This document shows positions 35,000 to 48,300 of a DNA stretch of 64,000 nucleotides, one piece after another. This stretch comes from Gnetum montanum (lineage: Eukaryota > Streptophyta > Gnetopsida > Gnetales > Gnetaceae): assembly GCA_015680685.1 (NCBI GenBank), contig MNCI01023641.1, positions 23,781 to 87,780 of the forward strand, in the 5' to 3' direction. The notes beneath the pieces were generated by a model that saw nothing but the letters and a program-made list of their open reading frames with translations, searched no databases and was not told where the DNA came from. A program made the translations under genes and the position numbers. Within the stretch, counting starts at the first letter, position 1, and every line of letters starts with the position of its first letter.

Positions 35000-36940
35000 T
35001 TTCTTTTCCATGTATATATGTTATGACCTATTTACTTTGTTGTGTTATTTATAAGTTTTATTTTAATAGTTATGCCTTGTTTTACATTTTTCATTTTATT
35101 ACATCACATTATTGAATTTTACTTTGTAGCCTTCTCATTATAATATGCAAATTAAATATCATATTTACATAAAACATAAAATGTAGAAAAATATAAAACA
35201 TAAAAAAACTAAAAATCTGTATCCAAGGAGTAGTGTTGAACTAAAGTCAAAATGCAACATCATGAAGCCAAACATAGCCCCTAGTCATAGTTACATAGTA
35301 TAAAAAAAATAGATGATAACAATATTTAAATTCATTAGTGTAGGAAGTAGCCAACAACCATAACACAACCAATATGATAACACATCATCACCATCAACAC
35401 CTTAGAAAAAGCCATAAAACAAGAAGAAGAAGTGTTGCTAGAGCCATCATATTCATCACCAGGAGCCTATAAACAAGTAGAACAATAAATCATTAGAATA
35501 AATATTAATATTATGTCCAAACTAGAACAATAAATTAAGAACATTTGATTAGTAAAACATGAATACATAGTAGCCAAGCTTGCATACATAACTAGGATTA
35601 CACTTGGGCCAAACTTGAAACATCATGAATCAACATTATGTGGATTTGAAATTTTGTCAAATACTCAATATAAAAAAAATTAAATTTGATATTTTATTAA
35701 ATAAATGATGTGAAAAACATAATTTGATAGTTTATAAGACATGGTTACACATTTTTTCAAATTGTTGACCTACAAAGCATAGGCAAGCATTTTAACAAAC
35801 AGTTGACATACAATTGGATTTTTACCAAAACATATAACCATAACCAAAAAAACTAAGGCCTAAGAAGGTCAAAGATTCCAATAATACTAATTTAAGCATT
35901 GGGAAAATTAAAAATGCTAGGAATGAAGGAAGAAAAAGTAAAAAATGCTATGATTTCATGTTTTAGAAATATGTATTCTACCCTTTCATCCCCACAAAAA
36001 AAATCAAAAGTGCTAAAAACATTGCATTCCTAGGAAAGGAAGGTCAAATAAATTGATCTTATAGAGCAAAATATCAAACCCACTAATCACAGAGTTAAGA
36101 AAAAATTAACAATACCCATCCCAAGTACCAGGCACTAAAACACTACCAAGATTGGCTAGAAAAGATCTAGAGAGCCTCCATTCACATAGGAAATGTGGTA
36201 AAACATTGATCCTTGGGGTAGAAAAAATATTTAAAAATTATTATAGGCCATAGATATGGTAAAAATAATCAAACAAGCCAAAAATGACTAAGACATTGCA
36301 CATATAAATGTAGAAAAGCCTCAAATTCATCAAAAATTAACCAAAAAATTCCTAATTTAATGCACATTAACTAAAAAGCCATGTCAAAATACATTCATGT
36401 TCGATAACCATAATGCACTATACTAACCATTCATAGAAGTTAAGAATACTAACCATGAGTGGGCAAAACCCTATCAACCCTGTTAATGTGGCTACAAAAA
36501 GAACGATGAATGTTGAAGAAAAATCAAAACATGCTAGAACACTACACATGTGGCTTAGAAAAAGCTGAAATATTTGTCAAAAAAAGCCAAAAAGATAGAT
36601 TTCATTCCAGTTACTATCAAAATATCTAGAACATTGATTCTACATACTTAAAAACCAAGAATTCTAGCATACATGGGCTTAGAAAAACAATAGAGCCAAG
36701 TCAAAAAAAACAATAGAAAATGTAAAGAAAATGACTATTTGCATGCTGTGTATGTAAATTCCTCCCTTGCAAATAGATTTTGAATCCTGGATAAAATAAT
36801 CATCACATTCTTCTTTGCCTCCTCCATGACTGCATCCTTGCTCAACAATCCATTCTTACCTACTATGATTGCTAGATCTTAGGTGTTCTACCTTTAATTG
36901 CTACAAAGAGAAGTTTAAAATTTCCAATTTTTCTCTAACA
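35000..36940. other. AT-rich internal region of the second B element
   Basis: In the two other B copies the antisense FCP1-like gene occupies this position. I could not find its exons here, so it appears to be deleted or decayed beyond recognition. Open frames are short and without motif. Confidence 0.45.
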
Positions 36941-36949
36941 CACTAAGCA

Positions 36950-38030
36950 TAGGAGATTGAAAAAATCAAATTTCTTGAACACAATGTTGGAATTCAGTTT
37001 TATAATTTAAGCTTTCCCCAAATATGTTGTTGGTGTGAAATTACCAATGCAATAGGTTAAATACACTATGGCTATGAAATTGAGAATGAAATAGATGTTA
37101 CATGCTAATATTTCATAGAAAATTTCATGCTCTAACTCAAACACACTATGCCTAATAGCCCAAGTAGTTCAAGTCTACCTCAAACATGTTGTGCAATTGA
37201 AATTCAAATTAAAATGAACTTCACATGCTTACTCTTGGTGGAAAATTGGTTTTTCTAGCCTAAAACAATGTCCATGTGCTTAAATACACTAACATGTGGG
37301 CCCACAAGTCATGAACAAAAAATACCAAATGTCAAAAACGTTGGATTAATGAAATTAAGTTTACACACTAACATTTTATGATAAATTGAGTTTTCCTAGT
37401 CCAAAACAATGCTCATATGGTCAATAGTGATGATATGTGGGCCCCATAGACCATGAAGAAAAATACCAAAGGGAAAAATTACTAAGGTCATAAGATAGGA
37501 AATCAAATAAAGTTCATATGTTTCTTTCTCATGAAAAAATGATTCTTATGGTCTAATACATTACCCATCTTGCTCAAATACACTATCAAGTTGGTCCCAC
37601 ATAGCCTAGAAGAATATCCAAAAGTCAAAAATGTTGTGGGAGTGAAATTAACTATGAAATTAATCCCATACTCTACCTTCTAGTGTGAAATTAACTTTGA
37701 AAGCTCAAAATGCTATCAATCTATTTAAACAAGCTAATAGGTGGGACCTACCAACTCTAGATCCAAGATAGCAAGTGCCAAATATGCTAGGGTAGCAAAA
37801 TTAATAATTAAATTGACATAATGATGCTATGGATCCAATATCTAAAGTCAAAACACTACCATACTAGGTTAATTATTTTGGCATGTGGGTTCCACAGCTC
37901 CCTACCCAAAGTACCAAGTATCAAAAACTGTGGAAATGAAATTGATAATGAAATTACCATACACATGCTGACAAACTTAAAATTGTAGTTTACATGTTGT
38001 CTAAGACTATCAAATATGTTGTCAAGCTAG
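36950..38030 (+). repeat. Degenerate tandem array, about 148-bp unit
   Basis: The word 'atgtgggcccacaagtc' and variants recur near 37293, 37434, 37590, 37738 and 37885 (spacing 142-156 bp), each followed by 'taccaa(a/g)t(g/a)tcaaaaa'-like sequence. The first is the perfect palindrome TGTGGGCCCACA (37295-37306). At least two more decayed units lie upstream. It ends where LTR-B begins. Confidence 0.7.
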
Positions 38031-38049
38031 ACCATAATAATTGCATGTT

Positions 38050-40820
38050 GTCCAACTAGGTCAAACATGCTAAAAATAGGTCATATGTGGTCAATTTGAT
38101 TTATTTTACATCAAAAGATCATTATTGTACTCATTGATGTTCTTTCTATAAAATTTTGAACTTTTTGACAACATAATAATGAAAATAAATACTTAATATC
38201 ATTTATTATGTGATTTTACCTCATTTTAACATTTCTTGACCTTATTTTACCTTATTTTTAAATCATTTGGAACATATCCTAACTTCTTTAAGCTTAATTT
38301 ATCTTATTTTCCCATATTTTTCCTTCTTTTGATCTTATTTTACCTTTTTTTTTCTTATTTTGATATTGTTTAAAAATTATATCATATAGATGTCATTTAA
38401 TGTGCTTATGATGATATGAAGGTTTAAGCTTTGAAAGGATAGGAACAATTTTACTTACATTTGAGTCTAAGAATATCCTTGGGTGATGTTGTTTAATCAA
38501 TTAACCTTGAACACTTAAACCTCTAAGCCTGGAAGCCTTTCAACCATGTAGCCTTAACACCTTGAAATGCCATGATTACGCTTGACCTAGAGGCCATAAC
38601 CATCATAGAATATTCCCTAGTAGAATTTTCCATTTCAATCCACAATTATGAGAAGAAAATATTGAAAACTAAGTTTCTCACTTAAACCTCAGTATCCCCA
38701 AGATATCACCAAAGTCCTAAAAGGGAACACTACAACCTTCACATGTTCTTTATTATATCTAATGTTGATATGTTTAATTTTAGTGTTTTTGGTCTTTATT
38801 TGTATATTTGAATGACTATGTAACATTAATGGATCTTATAGCCTGTGACAAGCTAGCATGCATGATCTTCTCTCTATTTGACATTTCAAAACACTACAAA
38901 CTTTGTAAAAATCTATAGTGCAAGATACAAAGTCCTTAACTTTTTTCAATTGTAACTCATGGTGTTTTATATTTTCTTGTTGTATTAAGTAATATCTTAT
39001 AATCTCTATATTCTTTGATCTAATTTCTTATTCTCTAGGATTTGTGTTTATAGGGTGAGTTCAAATTCATCATAGAAGTGTGACTCATTATAGCAGTAAG
39101 TTATCACATGACCTCAATATATGATATTCAATTAGCTCATTTGATCATGCTAATGGTGCTTATCCCATATCACGCCCACTACCCTTTCATAGTCATAACC
39201 TTGTAACCATCTTAGCCTTACCTTGCTAATGCTAAAATCCTATGTTTGACATTCATGCATCATGGTCTTGTGACATCTCTTATACAATGCTTCACTAAAT
39301 TCAGTTCACCAAGTCTACACATGGTTTCTTTAGGGAGATAATAAAAATTTGTCCTTGGCATCGAATTCCAAAGAAAGTTTTACTCCCAAAAAATAAAAAT
39401 GGAGAGATTTCAAGAAAGAGAAGAGGTGAAAGTATCCTAACAAGTAACAAATGGCTCAGTAAAAAAAGACAATGATAAAGCATTGATTTCTCCAAGTCCA
39501 AGCCTATGTAACTAGTCAATCAAGCATGAAGCATGAAGCCTTCATTAACTAGTAAACATTTCATTATGTCATAACCATGATGTCAAAACATTTGGATTTC
39601 TCTGTTAGCTTGTTTAACCATTTCCTAATAGCCAATATAGCCAATTCCTTACTTCAAGTCATTATTCCCATCCTAATCTTACTTCATCATCATGAGAACT
39701 TCCTAGCATGATTCAAAAACTAAAAAATCAAGTGTGGAGAGAGAAGCATTGGTGATGAATCTATAGCAATATTTCACATTCTTTGTTGATGTCTTCTAGG
39801 TCAATCCTCAAAAAATCAACAAAGATGGGACCAATGAAACACCTCAAAGAAAATTCATGATGCAAACAAGAAGCCTTGTAGCAATATTTTATCATGTAAT
39901 TTTGATTGGATTCAAGAGCAAACATGAATGCCTTGATTTTCCTTTAGAAAATTCACTTTGTGATCATATTTTGTTAAAGTCCTGGAACATTTTCACTTTG
40001 TAAGATGTAATTCATGGCATAAAATATCAAATACATTGTGAATTACACTAGAGTAATGTATTTAAGTTTGAAATTATTGAATACACTACAAAAAAAATGC
40101 TATAATTAAACTAACAATAGTAAAAAAGGTTGGTGACAAAAAAACTACAATTTTGGGCAATGGAAAGTGTAAGAAATTCTTGCATTCCAAGTGAAATTAG
40201 TCAAAAATTCTAGTGATAAAAATGTTGCAATTTTAAAACATAAAAATACTCAAAATGTTAGATAACTATTTAGGACACCTATTATAACCTAAATAATGGA
40301 GAAACAAAAAATTGTAGTCTATTTAAGTTAGATTTGGCATCAATTTTAAGACCTTTTTGGACCCTTTTAAGCATGAAAAGCATATCTTTTTCTAGAAATA
40401 TAATAAAGAAAACGTATTGTAGTTGCACTGGGAAGCAGATCGAGCAAGCTAGACATCTTTGGGAGGATTGTAGCACACATATCACCCATCCACAAGCTAG
40501 ATTTTTAGAACCATTTTTGTAGAGATACATGAAATATTAAGAATTTCACACTCTATATTCTCTTACAATTGTACTTTGAAGCATTAAATAAAACATTTAC
40601 ACTTGTTATTTGTAACTTTATATTATGGTTCTTATAGATCTAGTGTTGGATCTTTCACTTGCTCATTTTTCTATCCATTATTTCTTATTTTCATTTATTT
40701 CATTTTGTAATAGAACTCATAAGTCCTTAGATAATTGAATAGACCTCCTAAGGCACCTTGGATCCTTTTGAGACCCATGGATTTTGAGGTAAAACTATTC
40801 TGCATTGAGATCTTCAAATC
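38050..40820 (+). repeat. Family B LTR, third copy
   Basis: It is colinear with the LTR at 5169-8767 from 'atttaatgtgcttatga' (38399) through the block near 39670-39870 to 'cataagtccttag' (40710). The first few hundred bases are too diverged to fix the start. The final bases after about 40815 differ from the other copies, so the end is probably cut by the next element. Confidence 0.65.
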
Positions 40821-40869
40821 TCTACCATCGAATTTTTTAGTCATTATAGACATAACCCAAGACATCACC

Positions 40870-43426
40870 TCTACCATTCTAGAGGCACAACATAAAATGA
40901 AAAATCAACCATGAAATCATCCTTTCACATAGCATGATGCTTCCCATGATTCACACTGAGATATCCCAACAAACGTTAATCACAAAACCATCTCTAGGAA
41001 GCCCATCTCCAATTGGTCACACAACTCAGTGCTAGCTGCAACATCTAAATAATCAACAAACAACAACCATGGAATCCAAACTAACAGTGGAGGATATAAC
41101 AATAGAGTAGAGTTCATTTCATTAAGAGGTCTAATAGTATAAGGAATCCTCACAAGGATACCAATCCAAGAAATCACATGATACTAACAAAGTAATCCAA
41201 TCACATGGAAATTCATCATCGCAAACCAAATCCCACAATCAAGGGATCTCACATAATTTAACCACATTCCAAGATGCCAAAAAATTCAAGGGAAAACATT
41301 ATCATAATCACTAAAAAAATTGATAGTGTCACAATAATGGGAAAACTAGAGTTACCAACAAGTGAGAATTGTATATGGGTTATCACACCATGAGGTAACT
41401 AAAAAATGAGATAGAATATTTAACTCCAAACCCAAGAAAAGATTATCATTATTGAGAAGATAGAAAGCTTGTACTTAATCCTAGAAATATTAGTAAATGC
41501 TCAATGTGAAAATTCAAGATAATAAAAAGAAACAAGATCATAATTAACCAAGATTTAACCTAATCATAATCATCCAAACCAAAGGAAAAGGGACCAATAA
41601 TTAAAGATGCAAGAAGGAAAAACTTAATCCAATAAATAAGAAAAATTTTATAGGTTTTAAAAAAGCTCAAAGACTAAGAATTTCAAGTTTTAGGCCAAAG
41701 AAAGAAACCAAGTTTCATAATATTCAAGTTTTTGGTACATTTGGGCTTGTAGGAGAGACATCTAGAAAATCAAGAGATGTCTTGGATGAGATTGCTTAGA
41801 AAGAAACATGATTTCTATGATAACTAGAAGATTTCTATGAATAAATTGGAGGCAACTTAGGTAAGATGTCTTGTCTTATGTTGAGACGTCTCCTCTAGGC
41901 AAGGAAACACCTTGATCAACAAGGAAAAATACCAATATAAGGAGAATGGACAATAAAACCATGGGTAAGAGCTCAACAACTTAAGAAAAAAAATTGACAT
42001 AAATAAAAGCAATAACAAGACTATACTAGTAATTCAATTATTAAAAAACAAGCTTGGAAATATCAATAGGAATAGAGCAATAATCAAAATCACATATATA
42101 GAAGAGAAAGAGGAATTTAAGCCAATTTGATATGCAAAATAGGAACCATCACAATAAGCATGATAAGATCATAGCAAGGGAAATGGATCTAAATGTTAGA
42201 ATGAGTGAAAAAAAATCCCTAAAAGTCCACACTAGCCATCATGGAAAACCCATACTACATTTCTCTCTCTCCAAGATCTAGAACACATATGCATAAGAAA
42301 AATCATAGTAGTACTTTTATGCAATTATAATTAATTGCATACATGAATTAGCAAAACCCATGCCCAGAAATGATGAAATAGAAAATCCATGTTCAAAAAT
42401 GATCTCATAAATTTTTTTTGAATAGATCTCATAGAATCCATGCCCAAAAATGATGAAATAGAAAAATCCATAATCATAATTTCACCACACAAAATCTACA
42501 AAAATATTATTTCAAACATACAAAGCTATATCCATCAACCCTAAAACAATATCATTCATACTAAAAAATAAACAATATCCATCCCATGGATGTATACACA
42601 AACCTATAAACATAAAATGGAAAGAAGCCAAGGTAACTCATCTTCAAATTTTAACTATAGAAACTACAAGAAATGAAAGTAAACCATTAAGATTTAAGAA
42701 ATTTCCATAACTAATCCATAATCCACTAGCATCTCCATAGCTTTAATCTCCTACAACACCTCTTCTGAATTATCAAAGTATGTGAAAAGAATGATTGGTT
42801 GAAGTTTTAATCAAGATTGACCAAGAAAAATCGCTGAATGGAAGAACTCCAATCACCCAAACCAGTATAATACTAAAAATCTTATCAATCTCAAATGTAA
42901 CTTCCTCTCCCACTCATGTAACTTCCACACATGCCAAAACAACTAAAATTGAAATATACCATAACATACATCATACCAAAAATATATATTTTAACATCAT
43001 CTCATAAAAATAAAATAAAAGTAATCTAAACAAATACATACATAAACATACATGTATACATAAAAAAATCATCAAACCACACAACAATTAGAGATATAAC
43101 ATGCACTCATGAAAAAATTAAACAAAATATAATTCACATGTGATGTCATGTTTCCAACCAATCCTCATGAAATCATGGCATACTCAACAACAGGTTAGTG
43201 TCCATTTACTAGATGGAATAAAAATATACATATAATTAAATGTTAAAAGATACATAAGAACATCCATGCCTCTAAGTATCTTAAAGCCCAACATCATCAT
43301 AAAGCCTCTAGAAAAAATCATAAGAATATACCAAACCAAACAAGCATAGAGCACATATGCATATAAATATCACAGACTTTGCAAATATTATGCATACCAA
43401 AGATGTAAAAAATATGGGTTGTTACA
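40870..43426 (-). repeat. LTR-like region of a chromovirus-type element
   Basis: On the minus strand it begins TGTAACAACCC right after a clear polypurine tract. It is AT-rich and without coding signal. The far end could not be located; 40870 is only where LTR-B similarity stops. Frames at 42795-43007 and 40980-41177 have no motif. Confidence 0.5.
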
Positions 43427-43440
43427 TCCTTTCCCCCTTA
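43427..43440 (-). other. Polypurine tract of the chromovirus-like element
   Basis: The minus strand reads TAAGGGGGAAAGGA directly before TGTAACAACCC, a textbook position and composition. It fixes the start of the 3' LTR. Confidence 0.75.
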
Positions 43441-43479
43441 AGGATCTCCCTCTTGAAAAGATCCCAAGATGAGAAGAAC

Positions 43480-44480
43480 ATAAATTCGATTCAAGCTTTT
43501 AAGTAGACTCCTAGGAACCATGATGGCTCTACAAAATCTTCATCATGGAAATAATCCTACTCTGTAAGTGGCACTCCATTTGGTCCACCGTCCTAATGGG
43601 CTACTCCACATATGAGGCATTAACTTGAAGCCATATCTCAAACTAGTTAACAAAATGATTAACATCAAGGATGTACTTCCATAGCATGTAGACATGAAAT
43701 ACATCTTGCATGCACAAATGTTGTGGAGGCAAACCACCATGATACGAAACCACTCTTATACACTGAGAAACATTGAATGGAATAATATAACAAGATACAA
43801 ATTTACCTTATTAACTAAAATGCATCAAGCCTTTTAGTGGAGAGACACAAAAAAACCATCTTATCACTAATTTCAAAATCAAGAGGCCTTCTCCTATAGT
43901 TTGTGTACCTCACCTAATAATCATAAGTTACTTTTAACTAATTATGAATATCCCTAATCTACTCTATCATTCTCAACACAACATCTAAAGTGATACATTA
44001 TCTATCCTTGATTACATCTTAGCATAAGGAAGTTTTGCAAGATCTCCCATATAGAAATTCATATGATGCTACCTTTAGAATAGCCTGGTAGTTGTTGTTA
44101 TAAGTAAACTTTGCCAATGGTAATATACTATTCCAACTATTTAAAAACTATAAGGTACAATATCAAAGCATTTCCTTCAATAATTGGTTAACTCTCTTAA
44201 CCTAACCATCAATATATTGATGCTAAGAGAAACTCATATTTATCCTACTACCTAGGCTATCCTTGAATGCTTACCAAAACTAAGAAGTGAATTTAGCATC
44301 ACAATCTGAGATAATCTTGGTAGGAATGTCATGCAATCATATGATCTCATAGGTGAATAACTATGAAACAACCTTTATGCTAACTAAAGTCTTCATAACC
44401 AAGAAATGAGCTAACTTGATCAACAAATCCACAAGAATATGAATATTTTCCTTTCCACTTCTAGTGTGAGGTATAAAGAG
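43480..44480 (-). pseudogene. Integrase relic, chromovirus-type Ty3/gypsy
   Basis: The minus strand starts within the core: SGKENIHILVDLLIKLAHFL (family V(V)DRL(T/S)KSAHF). It continues IIxLHDIPTKIISDCDAKFTS and FW.AFKDSLGSRINMS, a decayed HP.TDGQ region, then LPLAKFTYNN and YEFLYGRSCKTSLCW. The C-terminal part has VFHVSMLxKYI with PDVNH-like residues, and ILWSHHGSxESTxKLE, the usual end before the 3' LTR. The catalytic Asp of the second motif is kept in SDCDAKF. Everything upstream (gag, protease, RT) is absent, because at about 44480 the sequence switches to family B repeat. The wording VFHVSMLRKYxPDPSH is typical of plant Del/Reina-like gypsy elements; a chromodomain was not identified. 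Confidence 0.85.
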
Positions 44481-44516
44481 TTAGCCTACAAATGATCAGA
44501 AAATGTCACAATTTTG

Positions 44517-44603
44517 CTAATTTAAGCCCTTAGCAGGTTGTGATGCTAGTTTAAAGTCTTGCTGGACTATGATACCAATTTAGGGCCTTAGCGAGCCATG
44601 GTC
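44517..44603 (-). repeat. 29-bp minisatellite, three units, in the 3' LTR of the minus-strand B element
   Basis: Units of exactly 29 bp start at 44517, 44546 and 44575 (type 'ctagtttaaagtcttgctgg'). It is the same unit and length as the five-unit array at 54013-54157. By comparison with 5405-5485, where this repeat lies near the LTR start, it probably belongs to the LTR. The bases 44604-44869 are AT-rich with no other feature. Confidence 0.75.
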
Positions 44604-44869
44604 ATATGGTGTCAAATGGTGGTTATGGAAGGTCAAACCCCACTATTTGATACCATTTAAGGGCCAAAAAAATGCAAATTAAGCTATAATAAGACAAAAA
44701 AAAGAACATATAATGTTGTATAAAGGCCATAGAAGGTCAACAAGGTTCTCAAGGAAACATAAGTCTAAAAACAAGCTAAAACATAATGTAATAAGTCAAA
44801 AATCAAATAACATAGGCTATATATGATAAAGTTTGACTAATATAGATAGAATATGGTTAGGTTTTACTA

Positions 44870-47800
44870 GTGTTAGGACTTAGAGGGCCATGTTTTGAGG
44901 TTGTAGGGTTAGTAGGTGAGTTCAGACATCAATTAGGGTTGTTTCTAGGTTGTTTAGACCTAAAAATCAAGTGTTTTGAGGCTTCCACACTGAGCTTAGT
45001 GTGGAAACAAGGGCCCTTACTATGGAGACTAAGGAAAATAGCTTTTGGGATGCTCAAAGGTCCAAGATTAAGGTCTTGGGACCTTCCCAAGGTAGAGTAG
45101 GATCAAATCCATCAAAATTGGGCTCCTCAAAGTTCTATAAAGGCAAAAAAGTAGGTTTTGAAGCCTTTCCCTCTTGTTTCCACACTGGACAGTGTGGAAA
45201 AGAGGGAATTTAGCATGGAAAACAAAATTAAAAGAAAAAATAAGGTCAAACAAGATCAAATAGGTGGCTAGAGCTTAGATTTGGAGCTTGTGCATCTATG
45301 GCTTCATTCTAAGGCAATTTGAGGTCATTTTTTGGGTTAATAGATGTTGAAATGGCTTTCCCCTTTTTTTCTATGTTAGGCACAATATCCTCAACATGGA
45401 AAAATAGGGGGATACTTATTTTATGAAGTCAAAGTAATTTTGGAGTACTTTGACAAGGTTTCTAGGCCCCTAGGATTATAGATTTCGATTTTGCAAGTTT
45501 TTAGCTAATTTCGAACATATTTGAAGGTTTTTTAAGGGTACTTAAGGTCTTCCCCCATGTTTCCATGATGGGGGAGTTACTCTATTATGGAAGAATGGGA
45601 GGAATGTGTTTTAAAGGTTGAAATAAGGTTAAACAAGCAAAATCTTAAGGCTATAAGGTCCTAGGCTTCTTCAATAAAGATCTTTGGCTTCCAAGAGTGC
45701 CATCTTGCCTCCAAAACTAGAAAAGTAACCTCCTCCATTCTTTCCATGTTGGGGAAGTTATTATAGCATGGAATAAGTAATAATCTTATATTTAGACCAA
45801 TTTTAATTACAAGCAACCATGCATCATACCTCTTAGGGTCGCTAGGATCAACGGTTATGGATCCATGTCAAAAATTTAGCAATTTTGGGTACCACTAAGT
45901 GGTTTTTTGGCTTCCCCCCTTTCTTCAATGCTAGTGATGGAAATATCAACATGGAAAACATGGAGGAATGGATTTCTGACCTTCTGATATTAATTTCTTA
46001 AAGTTTGAAAGCTCCAAATGATGCTGAGAAGGTCCTAGAGCACATACAAGTTTGGTTAATGTTGTTCTAGGATAGTTCTAGATTCCAAATGGATTTTCCA
46101 TTTAATTTCCATGCTAAGAAGCATGGAGGTGGGAATTACTAGTGTGGAGAAACCATAAAACTTAGATCTAGTATATTTTTAACTTCAATCGATCATACAT
46201 GTTAGCCTATGGGACTATCAGGGTTGAGGACTAGGGTTTGGAGTCAAAACTGGTCATTTTAAAGGTTTTTTAGAGTGTTTTTTGCACTTCCTCCTCTTCT
46301 TTCATGTTGGGGATAGAGAACTTAGTGTGAAAAATTGGGGGAAAATTTATTTTCATACTTTTGCATCACTTTTAGTCATGCATGTAAGTCCTTGTGGTTG
46401 CTAGTGAAGATGGTTACTACTTGGTGTTAAAATTTTTATTTTTTGAAGGTTGATAAGTGTTTTTTGGACTCTCCCCCTTTTTTCCATGCTAGGGCTTCCA
46501 TGCTGAGTGTGGAGAACTAGGGGAAAATATTTTTGGTGCTTTATGATCACTTTTAGTCATGAATGCACATTCACAAGGTTACTAGCATCAACTACTAACA
46601 TCTAGTGTTAAATTTTGGTTGTTCCAAGGGTCACTAGGGATTTTTTGGACTTACCCACATTTTCCATGTTAAGGCTTCCATTATCAATGTGGAAAATATG
46701 GGGGAAATATTTTTGATCCTCTATGGTGACTTTTAGGCATGCATGTAGGTTTCTAAGGTTGCTAGTATTGATTGCTAACATCTGATGTTAAAATTTGGTT
46801 ATTTCAGGGTTCATAAGAAATATTTTAGATTCCCCCTCCTTTTCCACACTAAGGCTTTCATGCTAATCATGAAAAATTGGAGGAAAATCATTTTGATCAC
46901 TTTCAGGCATGCATGTAGGGCCCTAAGGTTGTTGGTGTCACTTGCTACCATCTAATGTTAAAATTTGACTGTTTCAAGGGTCAAAAGGCATCTTTTGGAT
47001 TTTTTCCATTTTTCCATGTTAGGGCTTCCATGATTAGCATGGAAAATTAGGGGAAAATATTTTTTATCACTTTTGGTCATCTTCGAACATGCATGTAGGC
47101 CCCTAAGATTGCCAATGTCACCTATTGCCATCTGACATTGAAATTTGATTATTTCAAGGGCTATAAGGCATTTTTGGGCTCGCCCCTTTTCCACATTGGG
47201 GCTTCCATACTTAGTGTGAAAAATTTTGGGGAAAATCTTTTTTGATCATTTTTTATTGATCTAGCCATGCATGGGTGCTCATAGGGTTGCTAGCATTGGC
47301 CATTAGTGCATGAGGCCAAGTTCTGATCATTTTGGAGGCTTTAACAGGGTTTTCAGGCTTTTCTCCTTTTTCCTTGCTAAGGGTGGAATGCTCATTATGG
47401 AAGAGGTTCCCCTTAGTAAAAATAGGTCAAATCAACAACTGATCGATCATACATGTCAACCTCTAGGGTTGTCGATGTCGATGGTCAATGTTGGATGTTT
47501 AGATTTGATAGTTTGGAGGCTTCTAAGTGTCTCATGGAATCTCTCCTCTTTCTTCCACACTAGGCATGATGGCCCAAACATGGATGAGAGGGGGATGGTA
47601 GTTTTGTATCATATTTAACCCATTTTGGGGCTTTTGGAAGCTCTAGAGTGTCCTAGTAGGGTCTAGGGGTCAACATGCATCAAGAAATGAACATTAGGTC
47701 ACCAATTTAGGTCATTTTGGCATTCCCCCATCTATCCACTTTGAGGGTGAAAGGCTTAGCATGGGAGAAGTGTTCCCTAGCATGAAACACATCAAATCCT

Positions 47801-48300
47801 AGATTTAAACTAGTTTTGACTAGGTTTGGTGAGGTTCCAAGGTTGCCGGAGATGCTCAGAGGGATTCTAAATCATGTGGGGCCCACTTTGGCATCAAACA
47901 TGTGATAGATGAGTGTTGGGAGGAAAGCGTGAGTGTTACCCCCATTCTTCCACACTAGGAATTATTTTTTGAGCATGAAATTCCATGCTTCTTAGCCTTG
48001 CTCATGTTTTACCCAATTTTGAAGACCCAGGGTTGAAAAAGGTAAGTTTGGGTTATTAAAAATAGAAAGATATTGTAATGGTAATGAATTTGTAGAAGAA
48101 TGGACATGCTTCCACATTGGACATGGCATTCCTAGCATGGATGTATGAAATCAAGGCTACCATAATGTTTGATGTGTTAAATTTGGCAAAAAATCTCACT
48201 ATTGATGTAAGTTTTGGCCAAAAGTGTTGGCACACGATGGGACCCACAATCCAAAAATTAAAATTTTGAAAAGTGAAGTTGTTTCACACCTAAAAACCAA
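44870..48300 (-). repeat. Tandem array of about 180-bp hairpin-bearing units
   Basis: A core of 'ccccctttttccatgctag', a short spacer and 'gtgtggaaaattggggg' recurs near 45005, 45175, 45360, 45550, 45735, 45915, 46105, 46290, 46480, 46655, 46840, 47015, 47190, 47370, 47555, 47725, 47945 and 48105: about 18 units, spacing near 180 bp. The best units (46377-47280) also share 'catgcatgtagg', 'aaggttgctag' and 'taatgttaaaatttg'. The unit at 45167-45208 can fold into a stem of about 20 bp. Frames within it (44870-45100, 45001-45213, 46958-47194, 47310-47618) are repeat sequence, not genes. Confidence 0.85.

Noticed and set aside
40695-40877. Minus-strand 60-aa frame with KFDGRDL...MQNSF, like the start of a copia gag.
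   Set aside because: It lies largely across the conserved end of an LTR-B copy in the opposite sense; chance similarity.
45167-45208. Strong hairpin as a terminator.
   Set aside because: It recurs in weaker form in each unit of the 180-bp array; a bacterial-style terminator makes no sense in this genome.
44870-47618. Frames of 70-102 codons in the array as small genes.
   Set aside because: They cross several repeat units, differ in frame from unit to unit and show no common peptide.
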